NCBI GenBank assembly: GCA_044222195.1
Contig: JBGANS010000003.1
Span: forward strand, 124,001-188,000
Origin: JAHBXE01 sp044222195
GTDB taxonomy: Bacteria > Planctomycetota > Phycisphaerae > Phycisphaerales > UBA1924
DNA length: 64,000 nt
Direction: 5' to 3'
Made by a program: the position numbers and the translations under genes. Positions 17,287-26,304 of the stretch are shown piece by piece (position 1 is the stretch's first letter; every line of letters begins with the position of its first letter). The notes under the pieces were generated by a model. It made no database searches and was not told where the DNA came from. It saw only the letters and a program-made list of their open reading frames with translations.

Positions 17287-19245
17287 TCAGGTGCAGCCGG
17301 AGGCGTACTTGCTCAGGAAGCAGATGAAGTCGTTGGCGGTGAGGACGGGCAGGACGCCGGAGCCGTCGCAGTTGGCGTAGCAGCTATTGATGGTGATGGT
17401 GGCGGTGTTGCTGGTCTGTTCGCCGCATGAAAAGATCGCATCAACGGAGTATGCGCCGGAGTTGGCGGGCTGGGCGTTGGGGATTTGAAAAGTGGAGGAG
17501 TTGGCGCCCGGGATACGGACGCGGTAGGGAGGCAGGCCCCGGAACCACTGCCAGGACTGGGCGGTACCCGAGGCCGCGGCGGTGAGGGTGAGGGTCTGCC
17601 CGGCGATGAGGTTCTGGCTGACGGGGTGTTTGCTGATCTGGGGCGAGGACATGACCCAGGTGTCGGACTGGCCGGCGCCGCTGAAGACGACGATGCCGCT
17701 GTGGGCGGAGTCGTAGACCATGGCGTGAGAAGCGCGGGCGCTGAGGCCGTTGGCGGTCGAGGCGGTTACGTTGTTCCAGACGTTGTCGCCGTTGCTGTTT
17801 TGGACGAGTTCCCAGACTTCGTTCGTTCCGACGGTGGGGGGAGAGGTTGCGCCGCCGTGCACGACGATGCGGCCGCGGGATTCATCAAAGACGAGGCCCG
17901 GACCCCAGCGGCCGACGGGGCTTTTGGGGTTGCCAAGGGTGGTGAGCTGGCCCCAGACCGTGCCGTCCCAGAGGAAGGTGGTGTTGGGGAGAGGGGTGGT
18001 GCCGACGGGTCCTCCTCCGAAGAGGATGACGCCGCCGCGGGTGGGGTCGTAGGCCAATGCGTTGGAATCACGAGCGCCGGGGTTTGTGGCGGGCGTACGC
18101 AAGGCCCAGACGGAGCCGTTGTGTTCCCAGGTTTCCGTGGAGGCGGTGGTGCCGTTGGTTCGGCCGCCGTACATGACGGCGACGCCGCGATCGCGGTCGA
18201 AGGCGATGGCATGCCTCGAGCGAGCGGCGAGCGTGGCGGGAACGTGGCCGGTCGGGGGCGCGGCGGAGAGGTTCGTCCAGGTCCAGGTGACGGGGTCGAG
18301 CCTCCAGAACTCCCGTGAGAAGGAGGGGGTCTCACCGCCGAAGAGGTAGAACTTCTGGTCGTTGGTGTTGAAGAACATGGCGGCGCCGAAGCGGGCGCTG
18401 GGGCGGGTGGCCGAACCAGGACCGTTGTCCTGGCGGAGAGTCCAGGAGTTGCCGTCCCAGTCCCAGAGGTCGTTCAAGGGAGTTGCGCCGAGGCCGCCGA
18501 AGAGGACGACGCGGTCGTGGGCGCGGTCGAAGGCGGCGCTGGCGAGGAAGCGCTGGGGCGGTGCGGTGGGTGCGCTGGTGGCGCGCTGGGTCCAGATCCA
18601 GGGGCAGGGGTTGGTGACGAACTGGATGGAGATGGAGCCGTCGAACGATTGGCTAAACGTTTGGGAGTCAACGAGGGCGTTGATGGCGAAGTCGGGAAGT
18701 TGAAAGTGGTCCGAGGGAACAATGCTGCCAGAGCGGTACTGACCGTCGTTCAGGCTTTCGACACCTGAAAACCGGCCGCGGGCTTCGATGAAGAGAGTCA
18801 TCGGCGTGGAGCTGTCAGCGTTGAGCTCGATGGCACTTGATCCCTGTGAAGAAAGGCTGCTCTGCATGAACGCTGTTGGATAGGCGGCGGGGTTTAAGTT
18901 GCGGGCTTCGCCGTGAAGCACGACATAGCCGCGCCGATAGGTTGAGGTTGCGGACGGGGGAGAAGTCATTGCTTGGATTCCCAATCGGGAACTGACCACG
19001 TCGGCCGCGGAGGAATCGTCGAGCCCGCCGTTGGTTCCGCCGCCGCCCCCGGAACTGGTGAGGAAGAAGGAGGTCGACTCCGCGTCGGGAAACCTGTGGC
19101 CCGCGAGATTTGTGATCGATTGGGGGGCGGTTGAGGAGCCGACGATCCGGCTACCGGATCCATAGTACAAGTTGACCTGGCCCTGCGCTGCATGGATGCC
19201 CAGCGTGCCGCCGACGAGAGTGAACAGCAATGTCGTACGAATCAT
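17287..19245 (-). CDS. secreted Kelch-repeat protein with Ig-like part and dockerin-like tail
   Basis: 652 residues. Signal peptide MIRTTLLFTLVGGTLGIHAAQ (a GAGGAGGAG ribosome site lies about 6 nt before the ATG). The middle holds at least five Kelch-type blades of the form RVVLFGGLG...LWDWDGNSW, VAVMYGGRTN and GVILFGGGP, which build a beta-propeller. An Ig-like segment follows (ISKHPVSQNLIAGQTLTLTA...WQWFRG). The end is one dockerin-like unit, CYANCDGSGVLPVLTAND followed by CFLSKYASGCT, with a DxxG-type loop. The protein is exported and probably attached to an envelope partner via the tail. It does not share the tandem tail seen in three relatives in this window. Ligand unknown. Confidence 0.85.
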   Translation of the reverse strand: MIRTTLLFTLVGGTLGIHAAQGQVNLYYGSGSRIVGSSTAPQSITNLAGHRFPDAESTSFFLTSSGGGGGTNGGLDDSSAADVVSSRLGIQAMTSPPSATSTYRRGYVVLHGEARNLNPAAYPTAFMQSSLSSQGSSAIELNADSSTPMTLFIEARGRFSGVESLNDGQYRSGSIVPSDHFQLPDFAINALVDSQTFSQSFDGSISIQFVTNPCPWIWTQRATSAPTAPPQRFLASAAFDRAHDRVVLFGGLGATPLNDLWDWDGNSWTLRQDNGPGSATRPSARFGAAMFFNTNDQKFYLFGGETPSFSREFWRLDPVTWTWTNLSAAPPTGHVPATLAARSRHAIAFDRDRGVAVMYGGRTNGTTASTETWEHNGSVWALRTPATNPGARDSNALAYDPTRGGVILFGGGPVGTTPLPNTTFLWDGTVWGQLTTLGNPKSPVGRWGPGLVFDESRGRIVVHGGATSPPTVGTNEVWELVQNSNGDNVWNNVTASTANGLSARASHAMVYDSAHSGIVVFSGAGQSDTWVMSSPQISKHPVSQNLIAGQTLTLTAAASGTAQSWQWFRGLPPYRVRIPGANSSTFQIPNAQPANSGAYSVDAIFSCGEQTSNTATITINSCYANCDGSGVLPVLTANDFICFLSKYASGCT

Positions 19246-19263
19246 GATCGTCTCCTCCTCGGG

Positions 19264-21849
19264 TCATGGTGCTTCAGACCAACGGCGCCAGATCGCCTCG
19301 TCGGCCGGCCTGGAGTTTTCGCGGAACAGCTGCTGCAATGACGAGGCGATAGTCCGGAGCCGCTTGCAACGTTCCGTGTCTTTCTTGATCGCGTCAAACC
19401 CACCTTTTTCAAGGCATTCATTTAACCAGCTTGCCGACTTGTCGATGCGATTGTCCACGATTCCAGGACTAGGGGTGTAGGCCTGCCGGAGCCAAAGTCC
19501 TTCGACAGCGGCCAACAAGTGGGGGGCCGCGTCAGCCGCGCGTTGTGCGGTGGTGAGGGACCTTCCGAGGTTGGCTTCGACCTCGAGGACCCTGAGGTGG
19601 CGGGGCCCGAAACGAGTCCTGAGCGCGGGGAGGACCTGTTCGAGCGCTGAGATGGCGTCGTTTGTGCGATCGTCCGAGCGGCTGAGGATTGCGCCGGCCT
19701 CCGCGCGCGCCGCCAGAGCCCAGAACTGGTAGCGACGCTTGAGTGTGGGAATGACGGCCTCGCTGTCAAGGCGTGCGAGGCGGGTCGCGACGTGGTTCAT
19801 CTGGTCGAGCGCCTGGCCCATCGTCACATTCCACGAAGGAAGCCGGGCCTTTTTTTCTTTCCTGGCGCGTTGGTCGGTGAGGAGGGCGAGATTGAAGTGG
19901 ACAATCCAGGTGTCGGGATCATCTGGGCCGAGGAGGCGGATTCTCTGAGCGAGAACCTGGCGGTACAGTCTTTCTGCGTCGTCGAAGGCTCCTGCGTGCT
20001 TGTACGCGCCCGCAAGAATGTGGCGTGAATCGATGGTCCGCCGGTGGTCGGGCCCGAATACACGGGGGGCTTCGGCGACGACCTGCTCAAGCAGTTGAAT
20101 CGCCGCCTTTGGGTCCTCCATTCGCCAGAGAATCTCTCCAAGCCCTAGTTGGGCGTCGAGCCGCTTCTCGGAGTCGGGCGCCTCCGTCGTGTACATCGAC
20201 GCGGCCTGCTGCAGGTGGACCCGGGCGGAGGCGTCATCTCCGATTCGGAGAAACGACTTACCGAGCGCGAGTTCGACTCCAGCCTGAACTGCTGGCCTGC
20301 CCTTGAACCGACTCTGTACGGAGACCTCGGCGGCCTTGAGGATGTCTGAGATGCGGAGGTCTGGGCCGATGTCCGCCTCCGGATCGGACCCGGAAATCAG
20401 GTCGTCGGTCATGAAGTCCTGCACGGCGGTAGCGACAAGGCGCTGCTCGCGCTCGCGTGCGGCGAAGACGGTGGAGACGATGGCGCCGGCACAGATCGAG
20501 AAGAGGAGCAGCGAGGCCGCGAGAACCAGGCGGCGGTGGGCGAGGACTTCCTTGCCCACGCGGTACCAGAAGGACTGGGGTCCGGCGGAGAGGGGGCGTC
20601 CCTGGAGGTAGTTACGGACATCGTCGGCGAGGGCGGCGGCGGATTGGTAGCGCTTGTCGCGGTCCTTCTGCATGGCCCTGACGGGGATCCACTCGAGTTC
20701 TTTGCGGAGGGTGCGAAGGAGGGCGCTCGGAGTGGTGCCGCGGCGTGAGGCGATGTGCTCGATGGTGTGGGGGGGCCGGGGCGATGGTCCTTCGATTGGA
20801 CCGACCGTGGTTGCAGTTGCGGGAAGTTCGTCTGCGAGATGTCGGAGCTGGCGGCTCGGGGTGGGTGGCTCTTCGGTGCGGATGGCGAGGCGAATGGCGC
20901 CCGGGCTCTTGTCGGGGAGGGATTGGGAGTTGAACGGGAGGATGCCGGCGAGAAGCTGGTGGAGCAGGACGCCCAGGCTGTAGACATCGGTGCGGGTGTC
21001 GATGTCGGTGACGCCCATTTCGGCCTGCTCGGGGCTCATGTATTCGGGCTTGCCGATGAAGTCGCCGTGTTCGGTGTGGGGGGCCTTGCGGGTGAGGCGG
21101 GTGTTGAGGGCGCGGGCGACGCCGAAGTCGATGACGATGGCCTTGGGCGACGAGGTCTCCTTTGAGGATTCGCCGGCATCGCCGGCAGAGACCAGCACGT
21201 TCGAAGGTGAGAGATCGCGGTGAATGATTCCCTTGGTGTGGGCGTGCTGGACACCGTCACAGACCTGGAGGAAGAGATCGAGTCGCTCACGGATGGTCTT
21301 GGTGTTGGTGTCGCAGTAGGTGGTGATGGGATCGCCCTTGATGTAGGGCATGACGAAGTAGGGGCGGCTGCCGAGCCGGGCGGGGGTCACGCCGCCGTCG
21401 AGGATGCGGGCCACGTTGTCGTGGTTCATGATGGCCAGGGCCTGTCGCTCCTGCTCGAAGCGGGCGATGACCTCCTGGGAGTTCATACCGGGGAGCACAA
21501 CTTTGAATGCAACGTGGCGCTCGACGGGGCGGGTCTGCAGGGCCAGGTACACGACGCCGAAGCCGCCCTGCCCGAGCCGGGAGAGGATCTTGTACTTGCC
21601 GATGGTGGTGCCGACGAGATCACCGGGGGCGAGAGCCTCGTGCATCGCCTGTGCAGCACCCTGCATGACCTGAACGACCTGGGCGGCCTGTTCCTCGCCG
21701 CGGGCCATGCGGGCGACCTGATCGCGGATGTCCTTGTCGTCGGGGCAGAGCAGATCGAGGACGGCGTCGATGCGGTCTTCGGGGAGCCCTTCGACGCGGG
21801 CGAAGAGGTCCTCCATCCTTCGGAACTGGTCGGGCGTCACCTCGGCCAT
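19264..21849 (-). CDS. Ser/Thr protein kinase with membrane segment and TPR region
   Basis: 861 residues. An N-terminal helical part (VTPDQFRRMEDLFARVEGL), a Hanks kinase domain from about residue 80 (LGQGGFGVVYLA, VAFKVV, IDFGVARAL, GKPEYMSPEQAEMG), a transmembrane helix (LVLAASLLLFSICAGAIVSTV) and a C-terminal series of TPR-like repeats with AGAYKHAGAFDDAERLYRQVL. The catalytic loop reads HRDLSPSN: the usual lysine of HRDLKP is serine, which occurs in some bacterial kinases, while the other catalytic residues are present. The start at 21849 is a choice: the frame is open for 273 nt more upstream, but that stretch looks non-coding. It diverges from the next kinase across 248 nt. Confidence 0.9.
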   Translation of the reverse strand: MAEVTPDQFRRMEDLFARVEGLPEDRIDAVLDLLCPDDKDIRDQVARMARGEEQAAQVVQVMQGAAQAMHEALAPGDLVGTTIGKYKILSRLGQGGFGVVYLALQTRPVERHVAFKVVLPGMNSQEVIARFEQERQALAIMNHDNVARILDGGVTPARLGSRPYFVMPYIKGDPITTYCDTNTKTIRERLDLFLQVCDGVQHAHTKGIIHRDLSPSNVLVSAGDAGESSKETSSPKAIVIDFGVARALNTRLTRKAPHTEHGDFIGKPEYMSPEQAEMGVTDIDTRTDVYSLGVLLHQLLAGILPFNSQSLPDKSPGAIRLAIRTEEPPTPSRQLRHLADELPATATTVGPIEGPSPRPPHTIEHIASRRGTTPSALLRTLRKELEWIPVRAMQKDRDKRYQSAAALADDVRNYLQGRPLSAGPQSFWYRVGKEVLAHRRLVLAASLLLFSICAGAIVSTVFAAREREQRLVATAVQDFMTDDLISGSDPEADIGPDLRISDILKAAEVSVQSRFKGRPAVQAGVELALGKSFLRIGDDASARVHLQQAASMYTTEAPDSEKRLDAQLGLGEILWRMEDPKAAIQLLEQVVAEAPRVFGPDHRRTIDSRHILAGAYKHAGAFDDAERLYRQVLAQRIRLLGPDDPDTWIVHFNLALLTDQRARKEKKARLPSWNVTMGQALDQMNHVATRLARLDSEAVIPTLKRRYQFWALAARAEAGAILSRSDDRTNDAISALEQVLPALRTRFGPRHLRVLEVEANLGRSLTTAQRAADAAPHLLAAVEGLWLRQAYTPSPGIVDNRIDKSASWLNECLEKGGFDAIKKDTERCKRLRTIASSLQQLFRENSRPADEAIWRRWSEAP

Positions 21850-22085
21850 GGCCCCTCGCACTCCCTCGCGGCCCGGCGCGACGCAGGGGCGACACGGCGA
21901 GCGGAGTTCTCCGGGTCGCCGGCCCCGTCGGTGAGCACGAGCCGGGACATGGTAGGGACGCTTGCTTCGGGGTGGACACGGAGTTGGGGCGCTTCTGGGA
22001 GGCGAGGTGGCCTTGTGTGGCGACGATGCGGGGGCGGAGTCGGGCGCGGGGAGGCCCGTTGCCCGGTCGCGAGCGACGAGGGTGG

Positions 22086-22091
22086 TACCCT
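22086..22091 (+). promoter_or_regulatory. TACCCT -10-like hexamer, leaderless start
   Basis: TACCCT ends 6 nt before the GTG at 22098. This spacing, repeated at other genes, is the main reason for choosing that GTG. Confidence 0.45.
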
Positions 22092-22097
22092 GTCGGC

Positions 22098-25043
22098 GTG
22101 GGTGATGCGCGGAAGACAACACGATTGGCGTGCGACGCGACCGTGGTGGCGTCGGTGGCCGGTGGGCCGCGGCTGGACGTCGCGCGGGAGCTTGGGGGGC
22201 GGGTGGGGGCGGTGGTCCTGGAGGAGCAGATCGGCGAAGGCGGGATGGGAGTGGTGTGGCGGGGGCGGCATGAGATTCTGGGGCGGGTGGTGGCGGTCAA
22301 GTTCTTGACGGAGGCGGTGGAGGAGGGTGACCCGGGGTTCGCGGCGTTTGTGGAAGGCGCGAGGGCGGCCGCGGCGGTGAGGCATGAGGGGTTGGTGCAG
22401 GTGCATGATGCGGGGGTTATTTCGCTGGCGCGAAAAGAAGAGAGGGAGATGGGGGGATTGGGAGATGGGGGGACGGAGCGAACTGAGAAGTTGGGCGCGT
22501 CGGGCGCGATTGGAACCCACCCCCCGGCCCCCTCCCTCAGGGAGGGGGAGCAAGGCAGAAGCCACACCCCGGCCCCTTTTCTCAGAGAGGGGGAGCAGGA
22601 GAGGAAGTGGCACGTGCCGTTTTTGGTGATGGAGCTGGTGGATGGGCCGGGGCTTGATTCTGTGTTGCGGATTTGTGGGGCGATGAGTCTGGGGGCGACC
22701 CTGGCGGTGATGGAGCAGGTGTGCTCGGCGATCGGGGAGTTGCACGCGGCGGGGTTTGTGCATCGGGATATCAAGCCGGGGAACATTCTGCTGGACTCGG
22801 ATGGTCGGGTGCATGTGACCGACTTTGGGCTGGCGTGTGAGCGGCCTTCGCACCGGCCGCTCAAAGCGGCGAATGGCGGCACGGACAGGGCCGCGGTGTC
22901 GGGGACGCCGGCGTACATGGCGCCGGAGATGTTCGCGGGAGAGCTGTCGGCGCGGAGCGATGTGTATGCACTGGCGGTGATGATGTTTGAGTTGCTGGCG
23001 GGGGAGGTTCCGTTCACGGGCGATGTGCTGGCGGTGAAGAGGAAGCACGAGGAGGCGGCGTTTCCGCGGGCGGTGCTGGAGGCCCGGGGAGTGCCGGGGG
23101 CGGTGATCGAGGTGATCGAGCGGGGGATGGTCAAGAGTGCGATGCTGCGGCCGCGGAGCGCGGGGCATTGGCTGGAATCGCTGCGCGCGGCGGTTCGAGA
23201 TCGGGGGGTCTGGGAGTCGGGCGCTCGCGAGGTGAAGGGGCTGGTCGCGCGAGCGCGCGGGAAAGAGGTGAGCAAGAGCGGGGCGGGAGAATCGACGAGT
23301 TACTACGAGTCGATCGCGCTGAGGGCGGAGGAGAAGAGGAAGTCGGTGGCGCCGGTGGAGGAGGAGCCGGTGGAGGCGGGGCCGGCCGCGCCGGAGACGG
23401 CCAAGTGTGTGTGCGGGTATGCGCTGGGCGGGCTGAGCACGACGGGGAGGTGTCCGGAGTGCGGCGGGCTGATCGCGGAGAGTGTGAAACCGGTGTCGGT
23501 GGCGTGCGTGGGGTGCGGGTACGACCTGGTCGGGATTTCGGGGAAGTGCCCGGAGTGCGGGCGGGATGTCGCGGACAGCGTGTGGCCGTCGCGGCTGGTG
23601 TTCGCCGATGCGGACTGGCTGAAGCGCATCGCGAGGGGAATGAGATTGATCGGATGGGGACTTTGGTTGATGCCGGCGCTCATGCTGGTGCTGATGCTGC
23701 TGTCGGTGATGGTGATGGGGCGGACACCAACGGCGTCGATGGGGGCGGCGATCGCGGTGGCGACGGCGCTGGGGCTGATGACGGCGACGGTGCTGTTCTG
23801 CGTGGGCGTCATCCATTCGACGGCGCGCGAGCCGGGCACGAGCGCACGGGGGGGGGCGTGGTGGACACGGCGGGTGTGGCTCGGCGGGGCGGCGCTGGTG
23901 GCGGCGGGCGCGATCGCGGAGCAGGTGGAGCCGAAGTTTCCGGAACGGTTTTTCGTCCTGCCGGGGGTGCACCTGCTGCTGGTGGGGGTAGTGCTGTTTG
24001 GCGCGATGGTGGAGAGGATCGGGGAGCGGATCCCGGATCGGAAGCTGGTGAAGTCGGGGCGGAGCGTGTTCTGGCCGTGGGTGGCGATCCTGGTCACGGT
24101 GATGGCGGTGACGTTCTCCAAGTCTGCTTGGATTGGGGCGGGGATCGACGTGGACGAGGTGCAGCTGCTCGGGGCGGCGTGGGTCATCGGGATGCTCTAC
24201 AGCGCGTTACTGGCGGGGGCGGCGCGGCGGAAGGTCCTGGAGGTGGCGAAGATCGCGCGCCCGCGGATGGAGGTTGCCGGGCCGCGGGTGGAGAAACGTG
24301 CGGCGCGGCGGGGACTGGCGTGGGGGGCCGGGGCGCTCGCGGTGTTGACGTTCAGTGTTGTGGTGGTGCCGCTGTTCCTGATGGCGCCGCTCGCACGGCT
24401 GGGGACGTATGTGCTGGCGGAGAGGATTGGGCTGTTGCAGGCGCCGCCGGGCATGCCGGGGTACACGGAGTGGGTGGAGGGGCGGGAGTTTCACGGGAAG
24501 CCGTCGCGGGCGCTGAACGCGGTGTGTGTAACGATTCTGGTGGTTGGCATCTATGGATTGCCGGTGCTGCTGGGGTTTTGGGTGTACTTGAAACGGGCGC
24601 TGCTGCGGCCGCGGCCCGATGGCGTGACGCGGTGCGGGTGGTGCGGGTATGAACTGGCTGGGTTGAAAGAGGCGAGGTGTCCGGAGTGCGGGGTAGAGAT
24701 TGGCGGGGAGCCGGGCGAGCGCGGCGGGCAGGCGTGGACGGCGTGGAAGTGGTGGCGGGGACTGGTGGTGCGGATGGCGGGGGCGTGGGCGGTGTTTCCG
24801 GCGATTGAGGGGTTGCTGTTCCTAGGTGTGATCGCGACGCTGAGGGTTCCGGCGCCGACGGCGAACATGCGTGGGGTTGTGACGATCGTGGCGACGCACG
24901 TGCCGGCGTTTGTGGCGGCACTGGTCGCGTTTCACTTTCTGGCGCGCGGGATGGCGGGGTTGAGGGGGAAGACGTGGTGCGGGGGGTGCGGGAAGGAGAT
25001 GAAGGGCGGAGCGTGCGGGTGTGGGGAGAGGGTGGTGGAGTGA
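22098..25043 (+). CDS. Ser/Thr protein kinase with zinc ribbons and membrane domain
   Basis: 981 residues from GTG 22098. Kinase domain in about residues 35-360: GEGGMGVVW, VAVKFL, HRDIKPGN, VTDFGLA, GTPAYMAPEMF. Between the strands before and after HDAGVI and VMELVDG sits an insertion of about 60 residues partly made of translated palindromic repeats (THPPAPSLREGEQ). After the kinase come two zinc ribbons (CVCGYALGG...CPECG and CVGCGYDLVG...CPECG), several transmembrane helices, a third ribbon (RCGWCGYELAGL...CPECG), two more helices and a last cysteine cluster (WCGGCGKEM...CGCG). The ribbons match those of the tandem genes at 30290-33135. The frame upstream of the GTG is open but looks non-coding. 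Function of the membrane part is unknown. Confidence 0.85.
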   Translation: MGDARKTTRLACDATVVASVAGGPRLDVARELGGRVGAVVLEEQIGEGGMGVVWRGRHEILGRVVAVKFLTEAVEEGDPGFAAFVEGARAAAAVRHEGLVQVHDAGVISLARKEEREMGGLGDGGTERTEKLGASGAIGTHPPAPSLREGEQGRSHTPAPFLREGEQERKWHVPFLVMELVDGPGLDSVLRICGAMSLGATLAVMEQVCSAIGELHAAGFVHRDIKPGNILLDSDGRVHVTDFGLACERPSHRPLKAANGGTDRAAVSGTPAYMAPEMFAGELSARSDVYALAVMMFELLAGEVPFTGDVLAVKRKHEEAAFPRAVLEARGVPGAVIEVIERGMVKSAMLRPRSAGHWLESLRAAVRDRGVWESGAREVKGLVARARGKEVSKSGAGESTSYYESIALRAEEKRKSVAPVEEEPVEAGPAAPETAKCVCGYALGGLSTTGRCPECGGLIAESVKPVSVACVGCGYDLVGISGKCPECGRDVADSVWPSRLVFADADWLKRIARGMRLIGWGLWLMPALMLVLMLLSVMVMGRTPTASMGAAIAVATALGLMTATVLFCVGVIHSTAREPGTSARGGAWWTRRVWLGGAALVAAGAIAEQVEPKFPERFFVLPGVHLLLVGVVLFGAMVERIGERIPDRKLVKSGRSVFWPWVAILVTVMAVTFSKSAWIGAGIDVDEVQLLGAAWVIGMLYSALLAGAARRKVLEVAKIARPRMEVAGPRVEKRAARRGLAWGAGALAVLTFSVVVVPLFLMAPLARLGTYVLAERIGLLQAPPGMPGYTEWVEGREFHGKPSRALNAVCVTILVVGIYGLPVLLGFWVYLKRALLRPRPDGVTRCGWCGYELAGLKEARCPECGVEIGGEPGERGGQAWTAWKWWRGLVVRMAGAWAVFPAIEGLLFLGVIATLRVPAPTANMRGVVTIVATHVPAFVAALVAFHFLARGMAGLRGKTWCGGCGKEMKGGACGCGERVVE
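22528..22593. repeat. two palindromic repeats inside the kinase gene
   Basis: 22528-22548 is a perfect palindrome with 10-bp arms (CCCCCTCCCT) and a 1-nt centre; 22573-22593 is an imperfect relative. Both are in the coding frame and give the near-identical peptides PPAPSLREGEQ and TPAPFLREGEQ. Confidence 0.85.
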
Positions 25044-25092
25044 GGAAGGGACGGAGGCACGGAGGGACGGAGGGACGGAGGGACGGAGGCCT
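25044..25092. repeat. GGGACGGA microsatellite
   Basis: Four to five near-exact copies of an 8-bp unit GGAGGGAC follow the stop of the kinase gene and precede the end of the convergent dockerin gene. It may act as spacer; no terminator hairpin was seen. Confidence 0.8.
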
Positions 25093-25105
25093 TGATTGTT
25101 GGCGA

Positions 25106-26248
25106 TCAGGTGCAGCCGGCGGCGAACTTGTTGATGAAGCACTGGAAGTCGTTGGCGGTGAGGCTCGGCGTTGCGGTGGACCCATCGCAGTTGGCGTAGG
25201 GATTGTTCGAGGCGTACTTGTCTATGAAGCACTGAAAGTCGTTGGCGGTGAGTGTGGGGGTTGCGGTGGAGCCATCGCAGTTGGCGTAGCAGGTGTAGCG
25301 GGTCCAGAGGACGGCCTGGTCGAGGCCGGCGAAGCGGGCGATTCCGACGACGGAAGTGACGGCGGCGTTCTTCGAGATGGCGGTGGCTCTGGAACGCGTG
25401 TACCCCGGTGGAAGCGTGGCGTGCAGGTCGGTGTAAGAGGCGGCGGAGCCGGACCAGATGACGGCGCGCTCGTTGGCGTTTCCATTGAACGAGACGTAGC
25501 CGACCTGCTCTCCGCCGGCGACGCCAAGGGCGCCGGACGTGGAGGCGCCGGGGGGATGCAGGCTGATGAAGGATGCGGCGGAGCCGGACCAGAGCGCGGC
25601 GTTGTCGATCGTGTCCTTGCCGGTGGATACGTCGACTTCGCCAACCTGCTGGACGCCGTCGGTGGCGCGGGCCCATGAGCCGGCGCCGAAGGGATGGAGG
25701 TCGACATACGACGCGGCGGTGCCGGTCCAGAGCGCGGCGTGCCGGGAGGCGATCCCGACCTGTTGTCCGGGTCCGGCGCCGAGGCATTGGGAGGAACTGG
25801 CCGCGGCGGGGTGAAGGTCGATGAACGATGCGACTGTGCCGGTCCACAGACACGCGTGAGGAATGCCGCTCGAGTTCGCGGCGAAGCCCACCTGCTGGTC
25901 GTTCCAGACACCCACGGCCTCGGAGTGCAACGCGCCCGGGGGATGCAAGCTGATGTGAGAGGCGGCGGTGCCGGACCAGAGGCTGGCACGGACCTGGGGG
26001 CCGATGGCGCGGCCGACCTGGTGCCCGTTGTGCACGGCGAGGATGACGCTGCCGGAGTAGCCGGCGGGCGTGAGATCGATGCGAGACCCGGGGCTGCCGG
26101 TCCAGAGGCTGCCGGGGTAGCCGACCTGCTGCTCGCCGGACACGCCGTAGGCGGCGGATTGGGAGAGCGCCGGGTTGTGGAGGATTGTGGCGGTCCACTG
26201 GGCGCTGGCCGCGGAAGTCGCCATCGCGAGAACGAGGAATGACTTCAT
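25106..26248 (-). CDS. secreted HAF-like repeat protein with double dockerin-like tail (paralogue A)
   Basis: 380 residues. Signal peptide MKSFLVLAMATSAASA, cut before Q. The body is made of seven or so repeats of about 40 residues of the type ALWSGTAASFIDLHPxGA...GVxxGQQVG, resembling HAF repeats and suggesting a beta-propeller. Two dockerin-like units follow in tandem (YANCDGSTATPTLTANDF and YANCDGSTATPSLTANDF), ending in GCT. It is exported, probably to the cell surface. The upstream neighbour on the same strand is a close paralogue 56 nt away, so this is a tandem duplication, perhaps co-transcribed. The ATG at 26248 is preferred over the frame start 93 nt upstream because it opens a proper signal peptide. 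Function unknown. Confidence 0.82.
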   Translation of the reverse strand: MKSFLVLAMATSAASAQWTATILHNPALSQSAAYGVSGEQQVGYPGSLWTGSPGSRIDLTPAGYSGSVILAVHNGHQVGRAIGPQVRASLWSGTAASHISLHPPGALHSEAVGVWNDQQVGFAANSSGIPHACLWTGTVASFIDLHPAAASSSQCLGAGPGQQVGIASRHAALWTGTAASYVDLHPFGAGSWARATDGVQQVGEVDVSTGKDTIDNAALWSGSAASFISLHPPGASTSGALGVAGGEQVGYVSFNGNANERAVIWSGSAASYTDLHATLPPGYTRSRATAISKNAAVTSVVGIARFAGLDQAVLWTRYTCYANCDGSTATPTLTANDFQCFIDKYASNNPYANCDGSTATPSLTANDFQCFINKFAAGCT

Positions 26249-26304
26249 ACAGGGCTCCGCATGGGACTCCCCGTTGTACGGTCGGGCCGTGATTCGGTTG
26301 CGAG

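Noticed and set aside
21837..23972. 711-residue open frame opposite the start of the zinc-ribbon kinase
   Set aside because: Arg/Pro/His-rich shadow with no recognisable domain; the plus strand has all kinase motifs.
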